Shown: piece by piece, positions 25,928 through 35,151 of the stretch
How the letters are laid out: each line of letters starts with the position of its first letter
Numbering within the stretch: the first letter of the stretch is position 1
Source of the DNA: JAUYQR01 sp031415015
GTDB lineage: Bacteria; Pseudomonadota; Alphaproteobacteria; Rhodobacterales; Rhodobacteraceae
Direction of reading: 5' to 3'
NCBI GenBank assembly: GCA_031415015.1
Contig: JANOQT010000037.1
Coordinates: 1-64,000 of the forward strand
DNA: 64,000 bases
The notes under the pieces: generated by a model
What the model saw: the letters and a program-made list of their open reading frames with translations, nothing else
Databases searched by the model: none
Told to the model about the DNA's origin: nothing
Translations under genes and position numbers: made by a program

Positions 25928-27154
25928 TTACCCAAGTTTTATCAATGGGTTGATTGCCTTCCTCTCCCGCTCCCACCCCTCCATAAAATCCACCCGCGCG
26001 CAGCCCGCGAACCGCGCCAGCCGGTCGAGTTCCGCCTCCAGCCGCGCCCGTCGTCCTGCGCCCAGCTTCACCCCTGCCTCCGGCCAGAACGCCTTGACCC
26101 TGAGCGCCCCCGCCTCGCGCCAGGCCTTGGCGTCGATCCGCCCGATCAGCCGGTCGCCTTCCAGCACCGGAAAGACGTAGTAGCCGTAAATGCGCTTCGG
26201 TTCGGGCACGAAAACCTCGATCCGGTAGCGAAAGCCGAACAGGAACTCAGCCCGGTCACGGTCGCGCAGGGCCGGATCGAAGGGCGACAGGATGCGCAAG
26301 CGGGTGGTCGGCTCGGGCGGTAGTTCCGAGGCCAGATCGGGCCGTGCAAACATCCTCCGTCTCTGGCCGGCGGCCCCTTCAACCTCGACCTCGATCAGCG
26401 CGCCGGTGGCCAGCGCGGCCCGCGTCCATGCCTTGGCATCGTCGGGCGACACGGCATTCCAATAGGCTGCGATCTCGCCGCTGGTCCCGAAGCCCAGCCT
26501 GTCGAGCGCCGAGTTGCAGGCCCAGTCCACCACCAGTTCTGCCGGAACCGGCGCGCGGTGCGCCGCCGGGATCACCCGCTCGGTCAGGTCATAGATCTTG
26601 CGAAACCCCTCACGCCGGGTGATGGCGATCTGGCCGGTGCGCCACAGCCATTCCAGCGCGGTCTTTGACGGGTGCCAGTCCCACCAGCCGCCACGACCGC
26701 GCACCTCACCTTCGCCGACATCCGCAGTGCCGACCGGGCCGTCGCGCGCGATCCGGTTCAGAATGCTGTCGAACTGCGCCTCATAGCCGTCGCGGAACCA
26801 GCGCTTCCAGTTGGCGTGCAGCCGGTCGGCATCGCGGCTGAACCGGTGCTGCCAGACGCCGTGCAGCCGGACCGGCAGGATCGAGGCGTCATGCGTCCAG
26901 TGTTCCCACAGGCTGCGGTCACGCTCCAGCAACCGCTTCAGCGCGTCGGGCTGGTAGCTTTGCCTGCGGCTCCACAGGATCATCTCATGCGCCCGCGCGA
27001 CGGTGTTGATGCTGTCGACCTGCACAAATCCGATGCGGTCGATCAGATCGTGCAGCGCTTGCCCGGTGGCCAGTCCCACGGGCGCCTCGGACAGCGCGTG
27101 ACGGTCCAGGAACACGTGGCGGGCACGCCGGTTGGGGATCAGCGGAAGCGTCAT
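25928..27154 (-). CDS. AlkZ/YcaQ-like winged-helix DNA glycosylase (HTH_42)
   Basis: The AZL family removes bulky alkyl adducts or unhooks interstrand crosslinks. The 408-residue protein has family blocks GFVQVDSINTVARAHE (about 42-57) and LWEHWTHDASILP (about 84-96). The catalytic motif reads QVD, the QxD form seen in E. coli YcaQ, rather than the QxQ of Streptomyces AlkZ, so crosslink or broad alkyl-base repair is the better guess. LSPFDPALRDRDRAEFLFGF and EPKRIYGYYVFP in the C-terminal half are also typical. No LexA box is seen in front. Confidence 0.88.
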   Translation of the reverse strand: MTLPLIPNRRARHVFLDRHALSEAPVGLATGQALHDLIDRIGFVQVDSINTVARAHEMILWSRRQSYQPDALKRLLERDRSLWEHWTHDASILPVRLHGVWQHRFSRDADRLHANWKRWFRDGYEAQFDSILNRIARDGPVGTADVGEGEVRGRGGWWDWHPSKTALEWLWRTGQIAITRREGFRKIYDLTERVIPAAHRAPVPAELVVDWACNSALDRLGFGTSGEIAAYWNAVSPDDAKAWTRAALATGALIEVEVEGAAGQRRRMFARPDLASELPPEPTTRLRILSPFDPALRDRDRAEFLFGFRYRIEVFVPEPKRIYGYYVFPVLEGDRLIGRIDAKAWREAGALRVKAFWPEAGVKLGAGRRARLEAELDRLARFAGCARVDFMEGWERERKAINPLIKLG

Positions 27155-27310
27155 TCCCTTGGGCTAGCAGGGCCGGTGGAAAGGTCAATCCGAAGCTTGC
27201 GGACCGGGCCTGAAACACTGCAGCGCAAAGCGCAGGAAATCGTGATCCGTCATGGCTTTCCACAAGATTGACGGCCCGACGCTGGTGCTTAGGGTTGGCG
27301 TGCCCCTGAA

Positions 27311-28180
27311 ATGCGAGGTTCCGTGCCCCACGACATGCCCCTGATCACGACGATGGCCGTTGGTCTTGGTCTGGCATTCGTGCTGGGGCTGGTGGCGCAC
27401 CGGCTGCGTCTGCCGCTGATCGCGGGCTATCTGGCGGCGGGGGTGATCATCGGACCCTTCACGCCGGGATACGTCGCCAATCAGGACATCGCATCGCAAC
27501 TGGCCGAGATGGGCGTGATCCTGCTGATGTTCGGGGTCGGGCTGCATTTTTCGCTAAAGGACCTGATGTCGGTCAAGGCCATCGCCATTCCCGGTGCGCT
27601 GGTGCAGATCGGTGTGGCGACGGCTGCGGGCACTTCGCTGGGCTGGGGCTTGGGCTGGGGCATTGGCGGCGGGGTGATCTTTGGGCTGGCGCTGTCTGTC
27701 GCGTCCACCGTTGTGCTGTTGCGCGCCTTGCAGGAGCGGGACCTGCTGGCGTCCGACGACGGCCGTATCGCCGTCGGCTGGCTGATCGTCGAGGATCTGG
27801 TGATGGTGCTGGCGCTGGTGCTGATCCCGCCGCTGGCCGGGTTGCTGGGTGGCGAGGCGCAGCCGCTGGATGCGCAGACCGCCGGGGTGGCACAACTGGG
27901 GCTTGGTACAGTCGGCGCTACGATTCTGGTCACCTTCGCCAAAGTGGCGGCCTTTGTGACAGTGATGCTGGTGGTCGGGCGGCAGGTCATTCCCTGGGTG
28001 CTGGATTACGCCGCGCAGACCGGCCAGCGTGAGTTGTTTCGCCTGTCGGTATTGCCCATAGAGCTTGGCGTTGCGGCCGGGGCGGCGGCGGTGTTCGGCG
28101 TATCACTGGCGTTTGGCGCGTTCTTTGCCGGGATGGTGATGGCAGGCTCCACCCTGTCGGCGCAGGCGATGAAGGATAGG
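27311..28180 (+). pseudogene. kefB-like CPA2 cation/proton antiporter, 3' half missing
   Basis: CPA2 antiporters such as KefB exchange K+ or Na+ for protons and have 12-13 membrane helices, often plus a TrkA-N domain. Residues 1 to about 288 match this, from LGLAFVLGLVAHRLRLPL through ASTVVLLRALQERDLL and GWLIVEDLVMVLALVL to GAFFAGMVMAGSTLS. After about 28170 the frame enters the 3' end of rlmN on the other strand, and no antiporter sequence follows. The open frame runs on to 29371 only as antisense of rlmN. The last helices and regulatory domain are therefore lost and the protein is unlikely to work. Confidence 0.82.
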
Positions 28181-29350
28181 CTAAACCCCAGTCTCAGCCG
28201 CGATCTGCGCCTTCGATTTCCGTGCTCGTTCGGTCGACGATTTCAGCTGCCCGCAAGCCGCCATGATATCCTCACCCCGGGGCGTGCGGATCGGCGAGGC
28301 GTAGCCGGCATTGTAGATGATGTCCGCAAAAGCATGGATGCGGTTGCCCGAGGACCGTTTGTACGGCGCCCCCGGCCATTCGTTGAACGGGATCAGGTTG
28401 ACCTTGGCCGGGATGCCGCGCAGCAATTCCACCAGCCGGTGCGCGTCTTCCTTCGTATCATTCACCCCGTCCAGCATCACGTATTCGAACGTGATCCGTT
28501 CGGAATTCGACAGGCCGGGATAGTCGCGCAACGCCTCCAGCAGGGTGGCGATGTTCCAGCGCTTGTTGATCGGCACCAGCTGGTCGCGGACCTCATCCGT
28601 GGTAGCGTGGAAGCTGACGGCCAGCAGGCAACCGATTTCGGTCGCCGTCCGTGCAATCTCGGGTACCACGCCGCTGGTCGACAGGGTGATCCGGCGGCGG
28701 CCGAGGGCGATGCCCTCGTTGTCCATCACCACTTTCATCGCGTCACGGACATTGTCGAAGTTATAAAGCGGCTCGCCCATCCCCATCAGCACAACGTTGG
28801 AGATCAGCCGCGTCTCATCCTTGGGCCCCTGCACCGGCCATTCGCCCAGATCATCGCGCGCCAGCATCACCTGGCCGACAATCTCGCCCGCCGTAAGGTT
28901 GCGCACCAGTTTCTGGGTGCCAGTGTGGCAGAAGGAACAGGTCAGCGTGCAGCCGACCTGGCTGGAAATGCACAGAGTTCCCCGGTCGGTTTCAGGGATA
29001 TAGACCACCTCGACCTCATGGCCACCCGCGATGCGCACCAGATATTTCCGCGTGCCGTCTGCGGATATCTGCCGGGTCACCACCTCGGGCAGCTCGATCA
29101 CGAAATGCGCGGCCAGCAGCGCGCGGTAATCCTTCGCAAGATTGGTCATCTGCGCGAAATCCCGCACGCCCCAGTGATAGACCCACTGCCAGACCTGCCC
29201 CAGCCGCATCTTGGCCTGCTTTTCCGGCGTCCCCGCCGCAATCAACGCCTCGCGCAACTGGTCGCGGGTCAGGCCGATAATGTTGACCAAGCCACCTTCA
29301 GGCAGCTTGCGCGGCAGGGTCAGCACGTCTTGGGTAATCGGGGTATTCAT
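28181..29350 (-). CDS. rlmN: 23S rRNA (adenine2503-C2)/tRNA A37 methyltransferase
   Basis: RlmN is a radical-SAM enzyme that methylates C2 of A2503 in 23S rRNA and of A37 in some tRNAs. The 389-residue protein has the iron-sulfur motif Cys134-x3-Cys138-x2-Cys141 (CTLTCSFC), VLMGMGEPLYNFDN, and a C-terminal GYASPIRTPRGEDIMAACGQL that includes the catalytic Cys. It looks complete, so the broken junction with the antiporter gene did not damage it. ialB lies upstream on the same strand behind a terminator. Confidence 0.95.
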   Translation of the reverse strand: MNTPITQDVLTLPRKLPEGGLVNIIGLTRDQLREALIAAGTPEKQAKMRLGQVWQWVYHWGVRDFAQMTNLAKDYRALLAAHFVIELPEVVTRQISADGTRKYLVRIAGGHEVEVVYIPETDRGTLCISSQVGCTLTCSFCHTGTQKLVRNLTAGEIVGQVMLARDDLGEWPVQGPKDETRLISNVVLMGMGEPLYNFDNVRDAMKVVMDNEGIALGRRRITLSTSGVVPEIARTATEIGCLLAVSFHATTDEVRDQLVPINKRWNIATLLEALRDYPGLSNSERITFEYVMLDGVNDTKEDAHRLVELLRGIPAKVNLIPFNEWPGAPYKRSSGNRIHAFADIIYNAGYASPIRTPRGEDIMAACGQLKSSTERARKSKAQIAAETGV

Positions 29351-29434
29351 TGGGTCAGATCTTTCGGTTGAGCCTTGTCACAGGCGATCTGGTGATTGTC
29401 ATGCGGCTGATAGACGATTGCCGCAGAAAACAAA

Positions 29435-29455
29435 AGCGCCCCGGTAAGGGGCGCT
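29435..29455 (-). terminator. rho-independent terminator for ialB
   Basis: On the minus strand AGCGCCCC pairs with GGGGCGCT around a TTACC loop, followed by TTTGTTTT. It lies 31 bases after the ialB stop and before rlmN. Confidence 0.85.
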
Positions 29456-29486
29456 CGTGTCGAATTTGCCCAAGTTATTGGCAGTG

Positions 29487-30005
29487 TTACTGGCAGCGCT
29501 TTTCCGCGTCTTCCATCGCCGCCGTGAACCCGCGCAAGGAGAAGGTGTCCGCCGTCTGCGTACCCTTGCCCGACCGCGCCTTCATCACTGCGGTTGTGCC
29601 GTTCTTCATCGCCGCCAGCAGGGCCGCATCATCCTCGGCGCTGCCCGGCCAGGCCCATTCGCCATCGGTGAACAGCTGGAAGGAATTGCCGTCAATCGCC
29701 ACGTCCACGGTGGACCCGCCCGCAAAGGGATAGCCGCCGGTAAAGGAAATCTCACCCGGCTTGCCGGGGCGGAAGGTCACGAACAGCAGGATTTCGCTGC
29801 GAGTGACGGCGGCAGGCTTACCCTCCTTGGTGTTCACGGTTTCCTTGGGTTTAGAAACCCCCCAGCACTCCTTCGGCTCTTCTTCGGTAAAGACGCTCCA
29901 ATCCGTCATGGTGGCGACGCGGTTGGTGGATTCCTGCGCGAAAGCCCCGGTTGTGATCAGGGAAAACGCTGCGACCCCAAGGGCGCGACCGAAAAGGGAA
30001 GTCAT
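29487..30005 (-). CDS. IalB (invasion-associated locus B) family periplasmic protein
   Basis: The start at 30005 opens on a signal peptide (MTSLFGRALGVAAFSLITTGAFAQ). The 172-residue protein has the IalB features: DWSVFTEEEPKECWGVS near the start, a beta-rich core, LFVTFRPGKPGEISFTGGYPF, and a closing helix with FTAAMEDAEKRC. The two Cys at either end probably pair. IalB proteins are common in non-pathogenic Alphaproteobacteria and are thought to be envelope proteins. The exact role is unknown. Confidence 0.85.
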   Translation of the reverse strand: MTSLFGRALGVAAFSLITTGAFAQESTNRVATMTDWSVFTEEEPKECWGVSKPKETVNTKEGKPAAVTRSEILLFVTFRPGKPGEISFTGGYPFAGGSTVDVAIDGNSFQLFTDGEWAWPGSAEDDAALLAAMKNGTTAVMKARSGKGTQTADTFSLRGFTAAMEDAEKRCQ

Positions 30006-30178
30006 GTTTGACGCAGCCTCCAAGCTGTCTTTTGCCTCTGCCCCGCAAGCCTCAGGCTTTGCCAGCCTTTTCCTGTGGCGCGGAACAATTCAACCCGATA
30101 TCCCACCCATAACGCAAAAACACCAATCCGCGAAAGCCCTCTGGGCGCAAAATCGCGCATCTGTGACGGGGTAAGACC

Positions 30179-31171
30179 ATGACCGCACCGCATCCGATGG
30201 CCGAAATCTGGCGCGGGGGCGTGCTGGAAAGCCTGCATTCGGGCCACGCGGTGATCTGCGACAGCAAGGGCATCGTCGACGCCTGGGGCGATCCCGCGAC
30301 GGTGATCTTCCCCCGGTCGTCGTGCAAGATGATCCAGGCGTTACCGTTGATCGAGACAGGGGCCGCCGAAGCCGCAGGCCTGACCGAGGCCCATCTGGCC
30401 CTTGCCTGCGCCAGCCATCAGGGCGAGCGCAGGCACGTCGACATGGCCGCGCGTTGGCTGGCCGCAATCGGGTTGGCAGAACCCGATCTGCGCTGCGGCG
30501 CGCATGACCCCTATGACCGGGTCGAGCGTGACCGGCTGATCAAGTCCGACACCAGCCCCTGCCAGTTGCACAACAACTGTTCCGGCAAGCACTGCGGTTT
30601 TCTGACGGTCACGCGGCACCTGAAGGCTGGGCCGGAATATGTGGAGCTGGATCACCCGCTGCAACAGGCGATCAAGACGGCGTTCGAAGAGGTGACCGAG
30701 GAGCCCTCTACCGGCCATGGGATCGACGGCTGCTCTGCCCCGAATTTCACCACCTCGGTCGCCGGTCTGGCGCGCGCGATGGCCAGCTTTGCCTGCGCCA
30801 GCGACACAGGGTCCGTCCGACGCCGCGCCATGCACCGGCTGACCCGCGCCATGGCGACCTATCCCGAACTGGTGGCGGGCGAGGGGCGGGCCTGCACCGA
30901 ACTGATGCGCGCGATGGGCGGCCGCGTGGCGATCAAGACCGGCGCTGAGGCGGTGTTCGTGGCAATCCTGCCCGAACAGAAGCTTGGCATCGCCCTGAAG
31001 ATCAGCGATGGCGGCACCCGCGGGGCCGAGGCGGCGATTGCGGCCCTGCTGGTCCGTGCCGGTGTGCTGGAGGCAGACCATCCGGCAGCGCGCAAACGTC
31101 TGGACGCGGTGCAGACCAATTGCCGGGGCAAGCAAACCGGGGTGATCCGTGCCGCCCCCGGTTTTCCGTAA
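30179..31171 (+). CDS. asparaginase (Rhizobium etli type, class 3)
   Basis: The 330-residue protein matches the AnsA/ReAV-type asparaginases, which hydrolyse L-asparagine to aspartate and ammonia and are unrelated to the E. coli enzymes. They resemble serine beta-lactamases. FPRSSCKMIQALPL has the Ser-x-x-Lys pair. Two further conserved Cys blocks are CSGKHCGFL and GHGIDGCSAPNF. KTGAEAVFVAILPE is near the end. The cytosolic form fits the lack of a signal peptide. It is followed closely by the DUF2794 gene, but the two functions are not known to be linked. Confidence 0.85.
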   Translation: MTAPHPMAEIWRGGVLESLHSGHAVICDSKGIVDAWGDPATVIFPRSSCKMIQALPLIETGAAEAAGLTEAHLALACASHQGERRHVDMAARWLAAIGLAEPDLRCGAHDPYDRVERDRLIKSDTSPCQLHNNCSGKHCGFLTVTRHLKAGPEYVELDHPLQQAIKTAFEEVTEEPSTGHGIDGCSAPNFTTSVAGLARAMASFACASDTGSVRRRAMHRLTRAMATYPELVAGEGRACTELMRAMGGRVAIKTGAEAVFVAILPEQKLGIALKISDGGTRGAEAAIAALLVRAGVLEADHPAARKRLDAVQTNCRGKQTGVIRAAPGFP

Positions 31172-31208
31172 CGCTTGATTTGAGAGGCAAAGCAGGTAGA
31201 CTCTACCG

Positions 31209-31556
31209 ATGAATATCGACGCTCCGACGCCATTTCCGGTAGGCCAGCGCATGTCGGAAGACGTGAGCTTTGACCGAAAGGAGCTGGGCCTGATCCTGCG
31301 CCTTTACGGCCAGATGGTCGCTGCCGGGGAATGGCGCGACTACGGGATTTCCTGCCTGCGCGACCTCGCGGTGTTTTGTGTGTTCCGGCGCACGGCGGAA
31401 AACCCGCTGTACCGGATTGAGAAACGCCCGAAACTGCGCGGCAAGCAGGGGCTTTATGCCGTTGTGGGTATGGACGGCCAGGTCTTGCGACGCGGCCATG
31501 ATCTGGCAGCAGTGCTGCGCGTGCTGGAACGCAAGCTGATCCGTCCGGTCGACTAA
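31209..31556 (+). CDS. DUF2794 domain protein
   Basis: A 115-residue cytosolic protein conserved through the Alphaproteobacteria. VSFDRKELGLILRLYGQMVAAGEWRDYGIS is the typical core, and LYRIEKRPKLRGKQGLYAVVG forms the following strands. No catalytic residues are evident and the function is unknown. Its stop overlaps the stop of the convergent NlpC/P60 gene by 4 bases. Confidence 0.88.
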   Translation: MNIDAPTPFPVGQRMSEDVSFDRKELGLILRLYGQMVAAGEWRDYGISCLRDLAVFCVFRRTAENPLYRIEKRPKLRGKQGLYAVVGMDGQVLRRGHDLAAVLRVLERKLIRPVD

Positions 31557-32368
31557 ACCCGCTGCCGCGCGGTAACCGGCCCGCCGCCTTGCGCGGCGAT
31601 CCGGTCGATGGCGGCAGTGATGCCTTCGTACGCCACTGACATCGTGTGCCCGTTGGCGTGAATCAGCCGGGTCGGGTCCACCACCAGCGCCACATGCCCC
31701 CGCCAGAACAGCAGATCGCCGCGCCGGTGCGCCTCGCCGTCCGGGATATCCATGCCCAACGCCTGCTGCTGATCGCTGTCGCCGGGGCACCCTCGCCCCG
31801 CCGCGTGCAGCGACAGTTGCACCAGTCCGGAACAATCCAGACCACTGCGCGAGTTGCCACCCCACAGGTACGGCGTGCCGATCAGGCCTTCCGCCACGCT
31901 GACCGGGTCGGCGACCCAATCGCCGATGCGCCGCAGATGACCAAGTGGAACAAAGCCCGACGTCGTCTCGGCCCAAGCGGCTATCTTGCCCACTACGTCC
32001 AGCCGTGCGCCCGAACTCAGCGCCATCCGTTCCCGCGCCTGAACGCGTGGTTCGGGGTAGACATGCGTGGCCGGACTTGCCACCCAATGCGTCGGTGCAG
32101 CACCAGCGCCCACCGCCGCCTCGACCAGCCAGCCGCAATACCCATCCTTCGCCGCCTGCACGAAGACATGGCCCCGATCCCGGTCGATTACGGTGACCGC
32201 ATCGCCCAGCAAAAGCTGCCGGTCCCGCGCGCCGTCGGGCTGCGCCAGCAGATCGGCCAGCGGGGCCACGACCAACGCCGCCTCGCCTTCGGTCAAAGGC
32301 GCATCCACCAGTCCACGCAACGATACGTGGGCGACCCTTCCGGAACAGGCCATCAATCTTCGATCCAT
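31553..32368 (-). CDS. NlpC/P60 family murein-peptide endopeptidase with SH3 domains
   Basis: The 271-residue protein has two bacterial SH3-like domains (about 25-85 and 95-145) and a C-terminal NlpC/P60 domain with Cys179 (SGLDCSGLV), His225 (GHVALVVD) and His237 (LIHANG). This layout matches YkfC-like dipeptidyl-peptidase VI, which cuts free murein peptides. No signal peptide is seen, so it probably recycles cell-wall peptides in the cytosol. The leucyl aminopeptidase gene lies upstream on the same strand, a pairing often seen in Rhodobacterales. Confidence 0.9.
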   Translation of the reverse strand: MDRRLMACSGRVAHVSLRGLVDAPLTEGEAALVVAPLADLLAQPDGARDRQLLLGDAVTVIDRDRGHVFVQAAKDGYCGWLVEAAVGAGAAPTHWVASPATHVYPEPRVQARERMALSSGARLDVVGKIAAWAETTSGFVPLGHLRRIGDWVADPVSVAEGLIGTPYLWGGNSRSGLDCSGLVQLSLHAAGRGCPGDSDQQQALGMDIPDGEAHRRGDLLFWRGHVALVVDPTRLIHANGHTMSVAYEGITAAIDRIAAQGGGPVTARQRV

Positions 32369-32435
32369 CGGCTCCCAACCCCTAGAATTTAAATCAAATT
32401 TTCATTCATCTTGGGGCAAATATCCCACGGGAGGT

Positions 32436-32458
32436 CTGGAGGGTGTGAAACCCTCCAG
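32436..32458 (-). terminator. hairpin between pepA-like and NlpC/P60 genes
   Basis: CTGGAGGGT pairs with ACCCTCCAG (9 bp) around a GTGAA loop, 14 bases after the aminopeptidase stop. It is followed on the minus strand by a weak T-rich stretch. It may partly terminate or stabilise the upstream message. Confidence 0.55.
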
Positions 32459-32471
32459 TCCCGCCCTTGAT

Positions 32472-33863
32472 CTAAAGCCCCAGCATCGCAGGCAAAGCCC
32501 CCAGCACCGCCCGCGCTCCTTGTCCCGCGCCGCCCTTTGGCCGGGCAGGCTGATCGGCGGGGCTGTGGCCGTAGATGTCGAAATGCAGGTAGCGCCCTGT
32601 ATTCACGAACCGCCGCAGGAACAGCGCCGCCGTGATCGACCCGGCAAAACCGAACCCCGGCGCGTTGTCCAGATCGGCAATGCCGGGTTCGATGGCCGGC
32701 TCGTAAGCGCCGTGGAACGGCAGCCGCCAGACCGGATCGAAACCGGCCACGGCCCCCGCCTCCAACGCTGTGACCATGCCCGCATCGTCACAGTAATAGG
32801 GTGCCAGGTCCGGGCCCACCGCCACGCGCGCGGCCCCGGTCAGCGTGGCCATCGACACCAGCGCATCCACGTCTTCCTCGCAGGCGTAGGCCAGCGCATC
32901 GGCCAGCACCAAACGCCCCTCGGCATCGGTGTCGTTCACTTCGACGGTCAGACCCTTGCGGCTGGTCAGGATGTCCTTCGGCCGCTGCGCATTGCCCGAA
33001 ATCGCGTTTTCCACCGCCGGGACCAGCACCCGCAGCTGCACCGGCAGCCCCAGCGCCATGATCATCTGCGCCAGCCCCATCACCGTGGCCGCCCCGCCCA
33101 TATCCTTCTTCATCAGGCTCATCCCCGAGGATGGCTTGATGTTCAGCCCGCCGGTGTCGAAGCAAACCCCCTTGCCGACCAGTGTCAGCTTCGGCCCTCT
33201 GGTTCCCCACCTCATGTCCAGCAACCGCGGCTCACGGGGCGAGGCGCGGCCCACGGCATGGATCATCGGAAAGTTCTTTGCCAACAATTCGTCGCCCCGC
33301 ACCACAGTGGCCTTGGCCTTGAACCGCTTTGCCAGCGCCAGAAATGCTGCTTCAAGCTCATCCGGCCCCATGTCTTGCGCCGGGGTGTTGATCAGATCCC
33401 GGGTCAGCACCTCGCCCGCTGCCATCGCTTCCAGCCGGGGGGCATCGACGCCTTCGGGGCAGATCAGGCGCGGCATCTGCGGTGATTTGCGCGCCGGGCG
33501 ATAGCGGTCGAAGCGGTAGCCGGACAAAAGCCAGCCCAGCGCCGCCTCCTCCCGCTCGGCAAGGGTCAGGTCGCCGTGCAAGCGCCAATCCCGCACTGGC
33601 AGCCCGGACACCGCCTTGATCAGCCCGAAACGCACCCGCCGCCGCGCGGCATCGCTGCCAAAGCCCGCCACGGCCCCTGCCACAGCCCCATCCTGCGCAG
33701 GCAGCAAGCGCACCTCACCCAGACCTGCCTCGAACCCGGTTGCTGACAGCCACTTTGCCCAAGGCGCGCCGTCTTGCGCAAGAAAGGCGGTCAAATCCTC
33801 TGGTCGGACGACATGGAGAGGCAGGGCCGTGTCGGAGGCATCGGCAAAACTCATGAACGGCAT
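32472..33863 (-). CDS. leucyl aminopeptidase family (M17) protein
   Basis: M17 enzymes are hexameric two-metal exopeptidases that remove N-terminal residues. The 463-residue protein has VGKGVCFDTGGLNIKPSSGM with the metal and catalytic Lys, and the signature NDTDAEGRLVLADAL with Asp and Glu metal ligands plus the catalytic Arg. It is shorter than E. coli PepA (503), with a divergent N-terminal domain. The start at 33863 follows GGAAAG. Its neighbour is an NlpC/P60 peptidase, so release of amino acids from murein peptides is a likely task. Confidence 0.9.
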   Translation of the reverse strand: MPFMSFADASDTALPLHVVRPEDLTAFLAQDGAPWAKWLSATGFEAGLGEVRLLPAQDGAVAGAVAGFGSDAARRRVRFGLIKAVSGLPVRDWRLHGDLTLAEREEAALGWLLSGYRFDRYRPARKSPQMPRLICPEGVDAPRLEAMAAGEVLTRDLINTPAQDMGPDELEAAFLALAKRFKAKATVVRGDELLAKNFPMIHAVGRASPREPRLLDMRWGTRGPKLTLVGKGVCFDTGGLNIKPSSGMSLMKKDMGGAATVMGLAQMIMALGLPVQLRVLVPAVENAISGNAQRPKDILTSRKGLTVEVNDTDAEGRLVLADALAYACEEDVDALVSMATLTGAARVAVGPDLAPYYCDDAGMVTALEAGAVAGFDPVWRLPFHGAYEPAIEPGIADLDNAPGFGFAGSITAALFLRRFVNTGRYLHFDIYGHSPADQPARPKGGAGQGARAVLGALPAMLGL

Positions 33864-33932
33864 GGCGGCTTTCCGGAAAGGGGGTGGCGTCAGCCCGACC
33901 CTAGCGGCTTCGACCGGCACTGCAACCCCGGC

Positions 33933-34313
33933 TTAGACAGACCGGTCTACCGCCGCCTGATCCGGCGTCAACGAGCATTCTGCCACCCGCATCAGCCGCG
34001 CCCAGACCGCCGAGAATGCGGTACTGTCAGCGCGCTCCAGACACACCCGAGCATCGTCTGCCACCGTGGACAGGCTGAGAAGTCCGACGCTTTCCGCCAT
34101 CCGCCTGAGCCGCGTCAGCTGCCGTGCCAGATCGGTCAGCTGATGCGCTTTCACCTGTGCGGCAATCCCCGCCATGGCCAGCGCCAGTTCCCCCAGCGCC
34201 CGCGTCACCATTTGTTCGGCCGTCGGCGCGCCGAGGTTGCGGTAGATCACCGCAATCGCCTCGACGTCCTGACGGACCACTTCACGCGGCCGCAAAGCCG
34301 TTACTTCACCCAT
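33933..34313 (-). CDS. small helical protein, HPt-like (126 aa)
   Basis: The protein is nearly all helical. Residues about 50-115, KAHQLTDLARQLTRLRRMAESVGLLSLSTVADDA, have the spacing of a histidine phosphotransfer (HPt) bundle, with a His at the place where HPt domains carry AH-x-LKG. The match is weak: the following residues are TDL instead of KGS, so it may not be phosphorylated. ATG at 34313 is preferred to GTG at 34322. It lies just upstream of the aminopeptidase gene on the same strand. Confidence 0.65.
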   Translation of the reverse strand: MGEVTALRPREVVRQDVEAIAVIYRNLGAPTAEQMVTRALGELALAMAGIAAQVKAHQLTDLARQLTRLRRMAESVGLLSLSTVADDARVCLERADSTAFSAVWARLMRVAECSLTPDQAAVDRSV

Positions 34314-34467
34314 GTCTTTCACCCGAAGTCCACGCTTACCCGAACTTCACCTTGCGCTGTCATGCTGAAGAAAGGGTTGCCTCCCGCCGCTAGTGGCCTG
34401 AATTTGCCTCTCGAATTTTCCACGAATGCGGCATAAACAGCCCGGAGCCCCTTGAAGGAGCCTGCCG

Positions 34468-35115
34468 ATGCAATCCATTCGTCCGCTGCCCGCCTACCTG
34501 ATCCAGCGCTTTCAGGGCTGGCGCGCGACGACCTATCAGGACAACCGCGCCTGGTATCGCCGCCTTGCCGCCTCCGGCCAGCATCCCCGCGCCATGGTGA
34601 TTTCCTGCTGCGACAGCCGTGTGCATGTCACCTCGATCTTCGGCGCGGATGAGGGCGAGTTCTTCATCCACCGCAACGTCGCCAATCTGGTCCCGCCCTA
34701 CAACCCCGATGGCGAGTATCACGGCACCTCGGCGGCGGTCGAATACGCCGTCACCAGCCTTGGCGTCGCGCATATCGTGGTGCTGGGTCATTCCAACTGT
34801 GGCGGGGTCAAGGGCTGCCATGACATGTGCTCCGGCCATGCGCCCGAGCTGGAACAGAAATCCTCCTTCGTGGGCCGCTGGATGGATATCCTGCGCCCCG
34901 GCCATGCCCGAGTTTCGCATCTGTCCCCGACCGAGATCCTGCCCGCGCTGGAAAAGCAGGCCGTGCTGATCAGTCTGGAAAACCTGATGACCTTCCCCTT
35001 TGTCGAGGCAGCGGTTGACGATGACCGGCTGACCCTTCACGGGTTGTGGACCGACACTGGCGAAGGTGGGCTGGAACATTTCGATCCTGCGCGCGGCGGC
35101 TTTGTTGCGGTCTGA
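34468..35115 (+). CDS. beta-class carbonic anhydrase
   Basis: The enzyme interconverts CO2 and bicarbonate. The 215-residue protein has zinc ligands Cys48 (CCDSR, with the Asp49-Arg51 dyad), His108 and Cys111 (GHSNCGG). The ribosome site GAAGGAG lies just upstream. The next two genes on the strand encode an SbtA-type bicarbonate carrier and its SbtB regulator, so this enzyme likely balances imported bicarbonate against CO2 in the cytosol. Confidence 0.94.
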   Translation: MQSIRPLPAYLIQRFQGWRATTYQDNRAWYRRLAASGQHPRAMVISCCDSRVHVTSIFGADEGEFFIHRNVANLVPPYNPDGEYHGTSAAVEYAVTSLGVAHIVVLGHSNCGGVKGCHDMCSGHAPELEQKSSFVGRWMDILRPGHARVSHLSPTEILPALEKQAVLISLENLMTFPFVEAAVDDDRLTLHGLWTDTGEGGLEHFDPARGGFVAV

Positions 35116-35151
35116 CAAAGAGCGCAGCCAGATCGAACGTCCCTTCCTTAA

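Noticed and set aside
28181..29371. Continuation of the kefB-like frame over rlmN
   Set aside because: This part is antisense to intact rlmN and has no antiporter features; the gene is treated as truncated.
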